Source: Candidatus Bathyarchaeota archaeon (GTDB lineage: Archaea > Thermoproteota > Bathyarchaeia > TCS64). Taken from it: a stretch of 64,000 nt of DNA. The position numbers were made by a program, and so were the translations under genes. Under the pieces are notes generated by a model, which saw only the letters and a program-made list of their open reading frames with translations, was not told the origin of the DNA and ran no database searches. Where the stretch lies: NCBI GenBank assembly GCA_026394265.1, contig JAPKYO010000052.1:1-64000 (forward strand), in the 5' to 3' direction. This document shows positions 34,386-41,803 of the stretch, one piece after another. Every line of letters begins with the position of its first letter. Within the stretch, counting starts at the first letter, position 1.

Positions 34386-35372
34386 TTAGACGCCCCAGCG
34401 CATGGCGTTGGCGCCCCAGGCTAGGCCTCCGCCGTAGCCGCAGGTGACGACGAGGTCGCCCCTCTTGACCCTGCCCTCCTTCACCGCCTCGTCAAGTGCC
34501 ACGGGCACACTCGCCCCCGCCATGTTCCCATACTTCTGGATGTGGACATACGCCTTCTCCATCGGCAGGCCGAGGACTTCCATGCTCTTCTTGATTATGT
34601 TGACGTTCGACTGGTGGGGGATGATCACGTCCACGTCCTCCAGCATGTACCCCGCCTTGGTGACTACGTCGCGGACGGACTCGGGAAACTTGACCGTGGC
34701 GAAGTCCCACACCGCCTTGCCGTCCATGAAGAAGTAGTTGAGCCCCTTGTCGAAGGTCTCGTGGGTCGTCGGCATACGGGAGCCGCCCGCAGGTATCTCG
34801 ATCACCTTGTGCCCCGAGCCGTCGGCGTATAGCGTCGAGGCGAGCAGCCCCGACCCCGGCTTGCACTCCTTGAGCACAACCGCGCCCGCGCCGTCACCGA
34901 AGAAGACGCACGTCGTCCTGTCCTTCCAGTTGAGTATTCGGCTGTAGGTCTCGGCGCCCACCACGAGCACGTTCCGGTATGAGTCGGCGGCGGCCATCTT
35001 CCAGCCGATGTCGAGGCCGTAGACGAATCCGCTGCAGACGTTGTTTATGTCGAACGCGGCGGCGTTCTTTGCGCCGAGCTTGTGCTGGACTATGCAAGCG
35101 GTTGCGCTCAGCGGCACGTCGGGGCTGCTCGTGGCGAGGACTATGAGGTCGACGTCCTCCGCCTTGACCTTGGCGTCGGCGAGCGCCCTCTTGGCTGCCT
35201 CGACGGCGAGGTCACTCGTCGCCACGCCCGGGTCCGCTATGCGGCGCTCCCTGATCCCGGTCTTCGTGTATATCCACTCGTCGCTGGTCTCGACGTGCTT
35301 TAGCCAGTCCTTGTTCGTCATCACGTTGGGGGCGACGTAGCTTCCCGTGCCCGCTATGCCGATGGGCTTCAT
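34386..35372 (-). CDS. 3-oxoacyl-ACP synthase III (FabH)-like thiolase-fold enzyme
   Basis: A 328-residue KAS III-type condensing enzyme. The triad is visible: Cys113 in DINNVCSGFVYG, His in IPHQSNVNII and Asn in YGNMAGASVPVA. YTKTGIRERRIA is the typical early motif. It looks closer to bacterial FabH than to archaeal HMG-CoA synthase, which is notable because archaea lack a bacterial fatty acid system. It could use acyl-CoA rather than ACP. Upstream of the CoA-transferase gene, probably an operon. Confidence 0.85.
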   Translation of the reverse strand: MKPIGIAGTGSYVAPNVMTNKDWLKHVETSDEWIYTKTGIRERRIADPGVATSDLAVEAAKRALADAKVKAEDVDLIVLATSSPDVPLSATACIVQHKLGAKNAAAFDINNVCSGFVYGLDIGWKMAAADSYRNVLVVGAETYSRILNWKDRTTCVFFGDGAGAVVLKECKPGSGLLASTLYADGSGHKVIEIPAGGSRMPTTHETFDKGLNYFFMDGKAVWDFATVKFPESVRDVVTKAGYMLEDVDVIIPHQSNVNIIKKSMEVLGLPMEKAYVHIQKYGNMAGASVPVALDEAVKEGRVKRGDLVVTCGYGGGLAWGANAMRWGV

Positions 35373-35460
35373 GGAACCCTGCTCTGTTGGGCTCCGGCTA
35401 TAACGATTTCCAAACCGGGGACCCCAGAATTCGACGATAGTCGATTTATTCTCGTCCGTT

Positions 35461-35835
35461 TTACTTCTGCGCCGCTTCTCCGAGTAACTTAGCCTTGATG
35501 TAGCCCCGGTGGCACCTCTCCTCGTCCTTCTCGGCGCAGAGCAAGACGACCCTCCCGTGCTCTGCCATTAATGCTCGGAGCTTCCGCAGCCTCTCCTCCT
35601 CGTCCACGAGTGTAGGGGGCAGCTCCCGGGTGGTGTTCCCCAACTCCCTTATCCAGACGTATCGGCTACCGAGCCTCGCCTCGAGCCCCCTCTTCGTGTA
35701 GACGCCGAGGAAGGCGTGAAGCGGGTCCTCCCTCACGTCGACGACGCCGGGGTTGAGCGCCTCTATTTCGGCGAAGAACTTGTCCGGCTTCTTCCCGCCG
35801 TAGCCTATCGTGAGCAGCTCCCCCATCAAATTCAC
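35461..35835 (-). CDS. DUF488 family protein
   Basis: A 124-residue DUF488 protein. TIGYGGKKPDKFFAEIEALNPGVVDVRE is the family start (GY.....F...L......DVR), RYVWIRELGN the middle, and VVLLCAEKDEERCHRGYIKAKLL the end with a C..E....CHR motif. Biochemical role is unknown. Divergent from the TspO-like gene 60 bases away. Confidence 0.82.
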   Translation of the reverse strand: MNLMGELLTIGYGGKKPDKFFAEIEALNPGVVDVREDPLHAFLGVYTKRGLEARLGSRYVWIRELGNTTRELPPTLVDEEERLRKLRALMAEHGRVVLLCAEKDEERCHRGYIKAKLLGEAAQK

Positions 35836-35895
35836 CGAGTCTACAAATTATCAATACTGGCATGGTTTATAGTCTATGATCTTTTTTCAACAACC

Positions 35896-36693
35896 ATGGA
35901 GAACAGGGACATCAGGCTGTTTCAGATCGCGAACGTCGCCGCCGTCGGCCTCGCGTTAGTGATGAACTTTCTCATCGATTGGGTGCCGGTGAACGGCGTG
36001 AACACGGCGCAGGTCTCCGACTCGTACCCGAACCTGTTCACCCCACCGGGCTACATCTTCGCCATCTGGGTGGTAATCTACACCCTAGCGATAGTCTTCG
36101 CCGCATACCAGGCCAGACCCAGCCAGAGATCGGAGCACTACATCGCCTCCATAGGCTGGCTCTACCTCGTGAGCGCCTTGATCAACATCATCTGGCTCAT
36201 CGTCTTCCACTACAGCTACGGGGCGCCGGCGCTGTACCTCGTCTCTACCCTGCTTCTCCTGCTGCTCCTCGGCGACCTGCTCCTCATCTACAGGAGGCTC
36301 GACGTCGGCGGAGTCGACGTGTCACACGGCGTGAAGCTCTGCGTCCACATCCCCATCAGCATCTACGTGGGGTGGATATCGGTGGCTAGCATAGCGGGGA
36401 TTGCATCGGCGATCAACGCGGTCGCCCCGGGGATACCCGTGGAGACTCAGGCAGCCGCGACGGCGGCGATGCTTGTCGTCGTCCTCGGCCTGACCTCCTA
36501 CATGCTCTGGTTTAGGAGGGACATGGTCTTCGCCCTCGTGATCGTCTGGGCGGCCTACGGGATATCCACGAAGCAGGCGGGCACGCCCATAATCTACCTC
36601 ACCGCCCTGGCCGTCGCGGCGCTAACTGTGGCAGCCATCCTGCTTACCCCGTTCATCAGGAAGGTAAACTGGATAAAATACTATTTTTCCTAG
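35896..36693 (+). CDS. TspO/MBR-related membrane protein
   Basis: A 265-residue membrane protein with about eight hydrophobic segments. NLFTPPGYIFAIWVVIYTLA matches the TspO/MBR signature (PP..FA.WW..Y), and IIWLIVFHYSYG is similar to the family's helix 3. Classical TspO is about 160 residues with five helices; this is longer, like the extended archaeal and bacterial relatives. TspO proteins bind tetrapyrroles or sense the redox state. ATG 35896 is used, as the upstream frame is shadow sequence. Confidence 0.6.
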   Translation: MENRDIRLFQIANVAAVGLALVMNFLIDWVPVNGVNTAQVSDSYPNLFTPPGYIFAIWVVIYTLAIVFAAYQARPSQRSEHYIASIGWLYLVSALINIIWLIVFHYSYGAPALYLVSTLLLLLLLGDLLLIYRRLDVGGVDVSHGVKLCVHIPISIYVGWISVASIAGIASAINAVAPGIPVETQAAATAAMLVVVLGLTSYMLWFRRDMVFALVIVWAAYGISTKQAGTPIIYLTALAVAALTVAAILLTPFIRKVNWIKYYFS

Positions 36694-36697
36694 GCGT

Positions 36698-37213
36698 TCA
36701 GAGCCACCTCGCCGCGAGGGAGACGAGGATGTAACCCGAGGCCAGCAGGGAGGACCATAGCGCCACCCACCCCGCGGGCACGGCCAGAATGACACCCAGA
36801 ACGACGAATAGTATCGTCCCGATGTGTTTCCCGAGCGGGTCGGCCCCCTTTCGGGGCTTTGCTACGAGGAACTGTGTGAAGGCGAACACGATCAGGGCGA
36901 CGAATATGGGGGATAGGAGTCCCTCCAGCGTGAGGAAGGATGACACCGTCGCCACGAGGAGGAAGTCGGCGAGGGCGTCCAACTTGGAGCCGAGGCGCGT
37001 CTCGGAACCCAGGCGCCGGGCAACCATGCCGTCTAGGAGATCGGTCGCGCAGGCGACGAGGAAGACGGGGAGCCTCCACTCAGATGCGCCGCCGAAGAGG
37101 AGGAGCGGGACCGCCGCGAAGCGCGCCCCGGTGAGAAGCGACGGGGGTAACATCTCCAACCTGTAGCCGCTCAGCCGCCCCCGACCGGTTTGACGCGGCT
37201 CACCCAACGCCAT
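36698..37213 (-). CDS. CDP-alcohol phosphatidyltransferase
   Basis: A 172-residue membrane enzyme with the complete motif DGMVARRLGSETRLGSKLDALAD (DG-x2-AR-x8-G-x3-D-x3-D, about residues 60-83), which binds the CDP-alcohol and two metal ions. It makes a polar lipid head group: archaetidylglycerol- or inositol-phosphate type are possibilities. About six hydrophobic segments. The ATG at 37213 lies 5 bases after the flavodoxin-like gene's stop; upstream extension is shadow. A paralogue lies at 51623-52153. Confidence 0.83.
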   Translation of the reverse strand: MALGEPRQTGRGRLSGYRLEMLPPSLLTGARFAAVPLLLFGGASEWRLPVFLVACATDLLDGMVARRLGSETRLGSKLDALADFLLVATVSSFLTLEGLLSPIFVALIVFAFTQFLVAKPRKGADPLGKHIGTILFVVLGVILAVPAGWVALWSSLLASGYILVSLAARWL

Positions 37214-37218
37214 CACCC

Positions 37219-37803
37219 CTAGGGAGTCAGGGAGGCCGCAGCACCAGCCGCGATGCCCTGCGGGTCCGTCGACCCATACTGCTCCGCGTTCGGCGCCATG
37301 GAGAAGACGATGAGGGAGAGCACCTCGTCGCCGCCCATAGACCCGATCTTCGAGGTCATCCACGCATCTGCCACGGGTGTGGCGCCGGCGCCCGTCAGCA
37401 CCGTCGCGACCCTTACGCCGCCGAGGCTGCCAAGCCGCGTCATGTAGGATTGGAGCGGCTTTGAGGGCTCGCCCGCGTAGATGGGGGAGCTGAGGACGAG
37501 GAGGCTGTAGCCGTTGAGGTCGGTCGGGGTCTGGGCGCTCGCCGTGGTGACGTCGACGTGCCAGCCATGTGAGGCTAGGCCAGTGGCGAAGGCCTCCGCG
37601 ACACCCGACTCGAACCCGGATATACCCGGGTCGCTGACCACCAGCGCCTTCGGCCCGCTGCTCTGGGGGTTTATCGCCGTGACGGGGGAGGGGTTCTCCG
37701 CAGTCATCGCCCAGGACATGTACCCGAAGACGCCGACGAGTACCACGAAGACGCCGATGAGCACCTTGAAGACGAGCCTCATGCTTATCCTGGAGGCTAC
37801 CAT
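37219..37803 (-). CDS. Membrane-anchored flavodoxin-like protein
   Basis: A 194-residue protein. A hydrophobic segment near the N-terminus (VFKVLIGVFVVLVGVFGYM) acts as an anchor or uncleaved signal, followed by a flavodoxin-like domain of about 145 residues: KALVVSDPGISGFESGVAEAFATGL, YSLLVLSSPIYAGEPS and VRVATVLTGAGAT. The usual FMN loop (T/S-x-T-G-x-T) is replaced by SDPGISG, so FMN binding is uncertain. The ATG at 37803 or 37782 is used. Between an MFS gene and a CDP-alcohol transferase gene. Confidence 0.72.
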   Translation of the reverse strand: MVASRISMRLVFKVLIGVFVVLVGVFGYMSWAMTAENPSPVTAINPQSSGPKALVVSDPGISGFESGVAEAFATGLASHGWHVDVTTASAQTPTDLNGYSLLVLSSPIYAGEPSKPLQSYMTRLGSLGGVRVATVLTGAGATPVADAWMTSKIGSMGGDEVLSLIVFSMAPNAEQYGSTDPQGIAAGAAASLTP

Positions 37804-37841
37804 AGGGTCTGAGAAAAACGTTGCCCCCGCCCGCGGGGGTC

Positions 37842-39287
37842 TTACTCTAGGGCGGCATCGGCGGGACTGAGGGGCTTGCTCGCCACCCTGTTCCCGCGGA
37901 GTATCGAGGGTATGAGGGCGAGCGCGTTGATGCCGGCGAGCCAGAGGTACGTCGTCTTCATCGCGCCGAGGAAGAGCAGTCTGTTCGCGTCGGTCAGTCC
38001 AGCCACATGCTCGGTTATTATCTCGCTGAGCAGTCCGTAGGGGATGACCGTCGCCATCAGCAGGATGGCGAGGTTCATGCTTATCGTGAAGCCGATGCTG
38101 AACATGATGGATCTGAAGGCGGAGGCTATACCCCTGCGCTCTGGGGGGACCGACCCCATTATGGAGCTCATGTTCGGGGAGCCGAAGAGCCCCGTACCGA
38201 TGCCGAAGAGGAGCGTATATGCCAAGACGTAGACGAAGGGTGTGTCGATCCCGACCGTCGAGAAGAGGTAGAGGGAGAGGCTCGTTACAACGAGCCCACT
38301 CGTCGTGAAAAAGAACGGGCCATATTTGTCCGAGAGCTTGCCACTCGCCAACCCGACGACGAGGCCGACTATCTCGAAGGGGATGAGCCTGATGCCCGCC
38401 TCGAAGGGGGAGAGGCCGAGCACTATCTGCAGGTAGAGGCTTAGCAGCAGGAGCACGGCCCCCCACGCCGCGGCGTTCAGCAGCTGCGCGACGACGCCCC
38501 CGGTGAACTCCCTTATCCCGAGGAGCCTGAGGTCGAGGATGGGGTGCTCTATCCTCCTCTCGTATCCCACGAACGCGGCGAGGCTCACGACGCAGACGAG
38601 CAGGAGGATGTAGACCGTGTTCACCTCGGCGAGGCCATACGCCTGAAACGTCATGGCGAGGAGGAAGCTCGTCAGCGTCACAGTGAACGTGAGCAAGCCT
38701 ATGAGGTCGAACGGCTCGTTCTTTTCGATCTTCCCCACCTCCTTGAGCCTCTTCCAGGCCCAGAGGGTGCCGAATATGCCGACGGGGACGTTGACCCAGA
38801 ACAGGGCCCTCCAGTCGAAGATGGCGAGCAGGACGCCGCTGAGCGTGAGGCCCGCCATGGCGCCGAACCTGAAGGAACTCATGTTTAGGCCGAGGCTGAA
38901 CCCGAGCTCCTTGATGGGCGTCGCGTCGACGATCATCGCCACGCTATTCGTGTTCAGGATGCCCGAGCCGACCCCCTGCAGCACCCTGAAGGCTATGACC
39001 TCCGCGGGGCCAGAGGAGACGCTGATGAGGGCGGAGCCGAGGGTGAAGAGCGCGAAGCCCGCGATGTATATCTTAACCCTCCCGAACATGTCGCTGACCC
39101 GCCCGACGAGGAGGAGGACGACGGTGCTGCCGAGAGTGTAGGCCTGCGTGAGCCAGATCGCCTGCTCCGCGTCCGCGTGCAGGGCGGCGGCGACCTGGGG
39201 GAGCCCGACGATGAGTATGCGGGAGTCGATCCCCGCCATCAGAACGCCTATGGTTGTTACAGTGAGTACGGTCCACTTGTAATTCAA
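37842..39287 (-). CDS. MFS exporter of the DHA2 (14-segment) family
   Basis: A 481-residue multidrug-type carrier. ILIVGLPQVAAALHADAEQAIWLTQAYTLGSTVVLLLVGRVSDMFGRVKIYI covers the first two helices and the A-motif loop (GRVSDMFGR), typical of EmrB/QacA proteins; FRVLQGVGSGILNTNSVAMI is motif C-like. Fourteen hydrophobic segments can be counted. Substrate unknown. Start of a same-strand cluster with the flavodoxin-like and CDP-alcohol genes. Confidence 0.88.
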   Translation of the reverse strand: MNYKWTVLTVTTIGVLMAGIDSRILIVGLPQVAAALHADAEQAIWLTQAYTLGSTVVLLLVGRVSDMFGRVKIYIAGFALFTLGSALISVSSGPAEVIAFRVLQGVGSGILNTNSVAMIVDATPIKELGFSLGLNMSSFRFGAMAGLTLSGVLLAIFDWRALFWVNVPVGIFGTLWAWKRLKEVGKIEKNEPFDLIGLLTFTVTLTSFLLAMTFQAYGLAEVNTVYILLLVCVVSLAAFVGYERRIEHPILDLRLLGIREFTGGVVAQLLNAAAWGAVLLLLSLYLQIVLGLSPFEAGIRLIPFEIVGLVVGLASGKLSDKYGPFFFTTSGLVVTSLSLYLFSTVGIDTPFVYVLAYTLLFGIGTGLFGSPNMSSIMGSVPPERRGIASAFRSIMFSIGFTISMNLAILLMATVIPYGLLSEIITEHVAGLTDANRLLFLGAMKTTYLWLAGINALALIPSILRGNRVASKPLSPADAALE

Positions 39288-39359
39288 ACAGACTGCCTTC
39301 TAGGTTCACCGAGGGAGCGTGCAAGATGAACTTAAGGTGATCTGTAAAAAAAAGCCATA

Positions 39360-39480
39360 TTACTGGTGATGGGGCGAGTAGGCGACGAGGCTCGCGTCTA
39401 CGATGTAGCTATTCCCGTGGAGGGCCATGGCGTGGGCGACCTCGTCCCTGCTCAGGTCCAGATAGCTTCTCCTGAATATC
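39360..39480 (-). pseudogene. N-terminal fragment of a dipeptidase-like gene
   Basis: The minus frame reads IFRRSYLDLSRDEVAHAMAL, then HGNSYIVDASLVAYSPHHQ, and stops at TAA (39362-39360). It is a close match to the start of the M19 gene at 41467 (RSYLSLTKDELAHAEALHRE, IVIDASIVAV). There is no start codon: TGA precedes the frame by a few codons. It is best read as a partial duplicate or relic of the neighbouring dipeptidase gene. Confidence 0.7.
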
Positions 39481-39508
39481 GCTCAAACACTCCTGTGGCG
39501 AGTATAAA

Positions 39509-39535
39509 AATTGGTAACTGGAGGGTTAACCAATT
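39509..39535. promoter_or_regulatory. Inverted repeat, putative operator
   Basis: AATTGGT (39509-39515) and ACCAATT (39529-39535) are perfect inverted arms spaced by 13 bases, lying just upstream of a TATA box (about 39545-39551) of the flavodoxin-ferredoxin gene. A dimeric activator or repressor site is a reasonable reading. Confidence 0.4.
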
Positions 39536-39544
39536 TACCGGGTA

Positions 39545-39551
39545 GTATAAT
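39545..39551 (+). promoter_or_regulatory. TATA box of the flavodoxin-ferredoxin gene
   Basis: GTATAAT lies about 31 bases before the ATG at 39579, in line with other leaderless or short-leader starts in this window. Confidence 0.5.
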
Positions 39552-39578
39552 ACAACCGAGTGCACATACAAAGTCACC

Positions 39579-40370
39579 ATGAAAGCAAGCAAGGTCAACC
39601 TGATCTACTACTCACCAACGGGCACATCGAAGAAGGTGCTCGATGGCATCGCGAAGGGCCTCGGGGTGAAAGGCGTGACGCACATCGACCTGACGCCCGC
39701 CAAGGCGGCTGCGCAGAGCCACTCGATCCCCGCTGGGGAGCTTGCGGTCATCGCCACACCAGTCTACGGTGGACGCGTACCGATCGTAGCCGCCCAGAGA
39801 TTCAAGATGGTGAAGGGAAACGGCACGCCAGCGGTGCTCATCGCCGTCTACGGCAACAGGGCAATCGAGGACGCCCTCATCGAACTCAAGGACATCACAA
39901 CCGAGCAGGGATTCAAGACGGTCGCAGCCGCTTCCTTCATCGGGGAGCACAGCTTCTCAAACGAGACTACACCCATAGCACCGGGGCGCCCCGACGAAGA
40001 GGACATTGAGAAGGCGAAGAAGTTCGGCAAGCAGGTAAAGGCTAAGCTTGAGGGCATGGCGAAGATCGTCGAGATCAAGGTCCCCGGCAACAAGCCGTAC
40101 AAGGAGAGAAACCCATCAGGCCCACGGTTCCCAGAGACGACTGCCGAGACCTGCACACTCTGCGGTGCATGTGCCGAGGTCTGCCCAACAGGGGCGATCA
40201 CGGTCGGTAATAAGGTCGAGACGGCGCAGGAGAAGTGTACCGCGTGCTCAGCCTGCGTCAAGGTCTGCCCGACGGGGGCACGCGTCTGGACGAACGAGGG
40301 GATAAAGAAGGCGGCGACCTGGCTCAACAAGGAGTACAGCAAGCGCAGGGAGCCAGAGTTCTTCCTCTAG
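39579..40370 (+). CDS. Flavodoxin-ferredoxin fusion (EFR1 family)
   Basis: A 263-residue protein with a flavodoxin-like domain (residues 1-150; VNLIYYSPTGTSKKVLDGIAKGL has the FMN phosphate loop SPTGTS) and a C-terminal dicluster ferredoxin with CTLCGACAEVCPTGAI and CTACSACVKVCPTGAR. EFR1-type proteins pass electrons between ferredoxin and FMN. The partner enzyme is unknown. A TATA box and an inverted repeat upstream suggest regulated expression. Its stop overlaps the stop of the dipeptidase gene by 4 bases (convergent). Confidence 0.85.
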   Translation: MKASKVNLIYYSPTGTSKKVLDGIAKGLGVKGVTHIDLTPAKAAAQSHSIPAGELAVIATPVYGGRVPIVAAQRFKMVKGNGTPAVLIAVYGNRAIEDALIELKDITTEQGFKTVAAASFIGEHSFSNETTPIAPGRPDEEDIEKAKKFGKQVKAKLEGMAKIVEIKVPGNKPYKERNPSGPRFPETTAETCTLCGACAEVCPTGAITVGNKVETAQEKCTACSACVKVCPTGARVWTNEGIKKAATWLNKEYSKRREPEFFL

Positions 40371-41467
40371 CCACCCCATACCCTCTTGAAGAGCTTGACG
40401 AAGTTCAAGCCGAGAATCTTCTTTATCTCCTGATCCGAGTAGCCCCGCGCCACGAGGCCCATCGTGAAGTTTGGCATATTCTCCATCCAGCCGTAGCCCC
40501 AAGACTTGTCCATGGGGGTGAAGTAGTCGACGTCGATCCTCTCCGGGTGTTTCCAAATGAAGGCGGCGCGTGTTACCGAGTTGGGGAACTCGAGGTCGCT
40601 GCCGAAGCCAGTGTGATCGACGCCCACAACGTCGACCATCACGTCGAGTTGGTCGAGTAAGTCATCCGTGAGGGTGCTCTTCCCCGCCTTCTTGACGAAG
40701 AAGGGCGTGACTCCGATCACACCGCCCTTCTCGGCGCACGCCTTCATCATCTCATCAGACTTCCCACGCTGCTTCGAGTAGGCGACGAAGTCCCCCCAGA
40801 GACTCGTGGACCTGTTCGCCAATTCGGCGTAGCCTCCGGGCGTCTCGGGGGCGGATTTGCGTGGGATGATGTGGGTGAAGCTGACTGGGTCCTTCGACTG
40901 GTTGATCGCGTCCCAGCAAGTCTGGTCCCCCGTGTGGCTCAGGTCGATGAGGACGCCGAGCTTGTTCATCCTCTCCACGACCTTCTCCCCGAAGGCGCTG
41001 AGGCCAGCGTCCTTCTTCTCCCTGCACCCGGCGCCGACCTCGCATTGCCAGTTGTAGGTCAGCTGCATGGCGCGCAGCCCGTGCTCGTAGGCGACGACGA
41101 GGAAGTCGACGTTCCCCTCCAAGAACATCGAGTCCTGCGGGCCGTACATTATCCCGTGCTTCCCCTCCCTCTTCGCCCTCTCGATGTCCCCCGCCTTCCT
41201 GACGAGTAGGACGCGGTCCCCGTTCTTCTCCGCCCACTTGTTGTGCTTCATAAGCTCCGTGAGGGCCTCGGAGAAGCTCCTCTGCATGCAGACCGTGAGG
41301 TTAGAGGCGGTGAGGCCGCCCTTGATGACGTCGTTTAGCCACATGTTCTCGGCGACGTAGTCGATGACGGCGACTATGCTGGCGTCGATCACTATGCTCT
41401 CCCTGTGGAGCGCCTCGGCGTGCGCAAGCTCGTCCTTGGTCAGTGATAGGTAGCTTCTCGGAGCCAT
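40367..41467 (-). CDS. Membrane dipeptidase-like protein (peptidase family M19)
   Basis: A 366-residue TIM-barrel protein of the renal dipeptidase family. The bridging Glu (SMFLEGNVDFL), two histidines (VLIDLSHTGDQT; VSFTHIIPRK) and the late Asp (GFGSDLEF) are in place. The first HxD metal pair, normally DGHND, reads DASIVA here, so both ligands are missing. It may use one metal, have altered chemistry, or not be a peptidase. No signal peptide is seen. A related fragment lies at 39360-39480, and a G-tract repeat lies upstream. Confidence 0.78.
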   Translation of the reverse strand: MAPRSYLSLTKDELAHAEALHRESIVIDASIVAVIDYVAENMWLNDVIKGGLTASNLTVCMQRSFSEALTELMKHNKWAEKNGDRVLLVRKAGDIERAKREGKHGIMYGPQDSMFLEGNVDFLVVAYEHGLRAMQLTYNWQCEVGAGCREKKDAGLSAFGEKVVERMNKLGVLIDLSHTGDQTCWDAINQSKDPVSFTHIIPRKSAPETPGGYAELANRSTSLWGDFVAYSKQRGKSDEMMKACAEKGGVIGVTPFFVKKAGKSTLTDDLLDQLDVMVDVVGVDHTGFGSDLEFPNSVTRAAFIWKHPERIDVDYFTPMDKSWGYGWMENMPNFTMGLVARGYSDQEIKKILGLNFVKLFKRVWGG

Positions 41468-41529
41468 AGTTGATAGGGGCGTCCATCCGTTAAAAAAGAG
41501 GCGCCGGGATCGTGCGCGTTTCGACGATT

Positions 41530-41700
41530 TTCACCTCTCTTGGGCTAGAAAAAGCATCGTTTTCGGCGTCTTTTTTGTGCATTTTCAGGTCGTTTTATGT
41601 GCATTTTTGTACAGTTTCGATCCTGGATTGAGCGATATTTTTGGCTCTTTTGGTTGATGGGTCGTTTTTCCGGTTTGTTTGGATCACCCCCCCTCCCCCC
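41530..41700 (-). repeat. Dispersed intergenic G-tract repeat, copy B
   Basis: Read on the minus strand, it starts with six G, one A and seven G (41700-41687), then AAACAAACCGGAAAAA, CAACCAAAAGAGCCA, AATCCAGGATCG, and TGTACAAAAATGCACATAAAACGAC, followed by A-rich blocks. Blocks and order match copy A at 13405-13590. It is upstream of the M19 gene in the same direction. The rest of the 41468-41803 gap holds the half-site cluster below. Confidence 0.7.
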
Positions 41701-41712
41701 TTCTCGTGAGGC

Positions 41713-41749
41713 GCACTGCCCTGCGCGCTAATCGCACTGCAGGCAGTGC
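41713..41749. promoter_or_regulatory. GCACTGC half-site cluster
   Basis: GCACTGCC at 41713-41720 and GCACTGC at 41734-41740 face GCAGTGC at 41743-41749. The inner pair forms a 7+2+7 palindrome. A CCATATATGG box follows at 41753-41762. The layout suggests an operator just upstream of the glycosyltransferase promoter. Confidence 0.45.
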
Positions 41750-41803
41750 AAATGCCATATATGGGCAGCCGGTTTCACTTTGTTCATCGTCGCGAGGGTC
41801 AAG

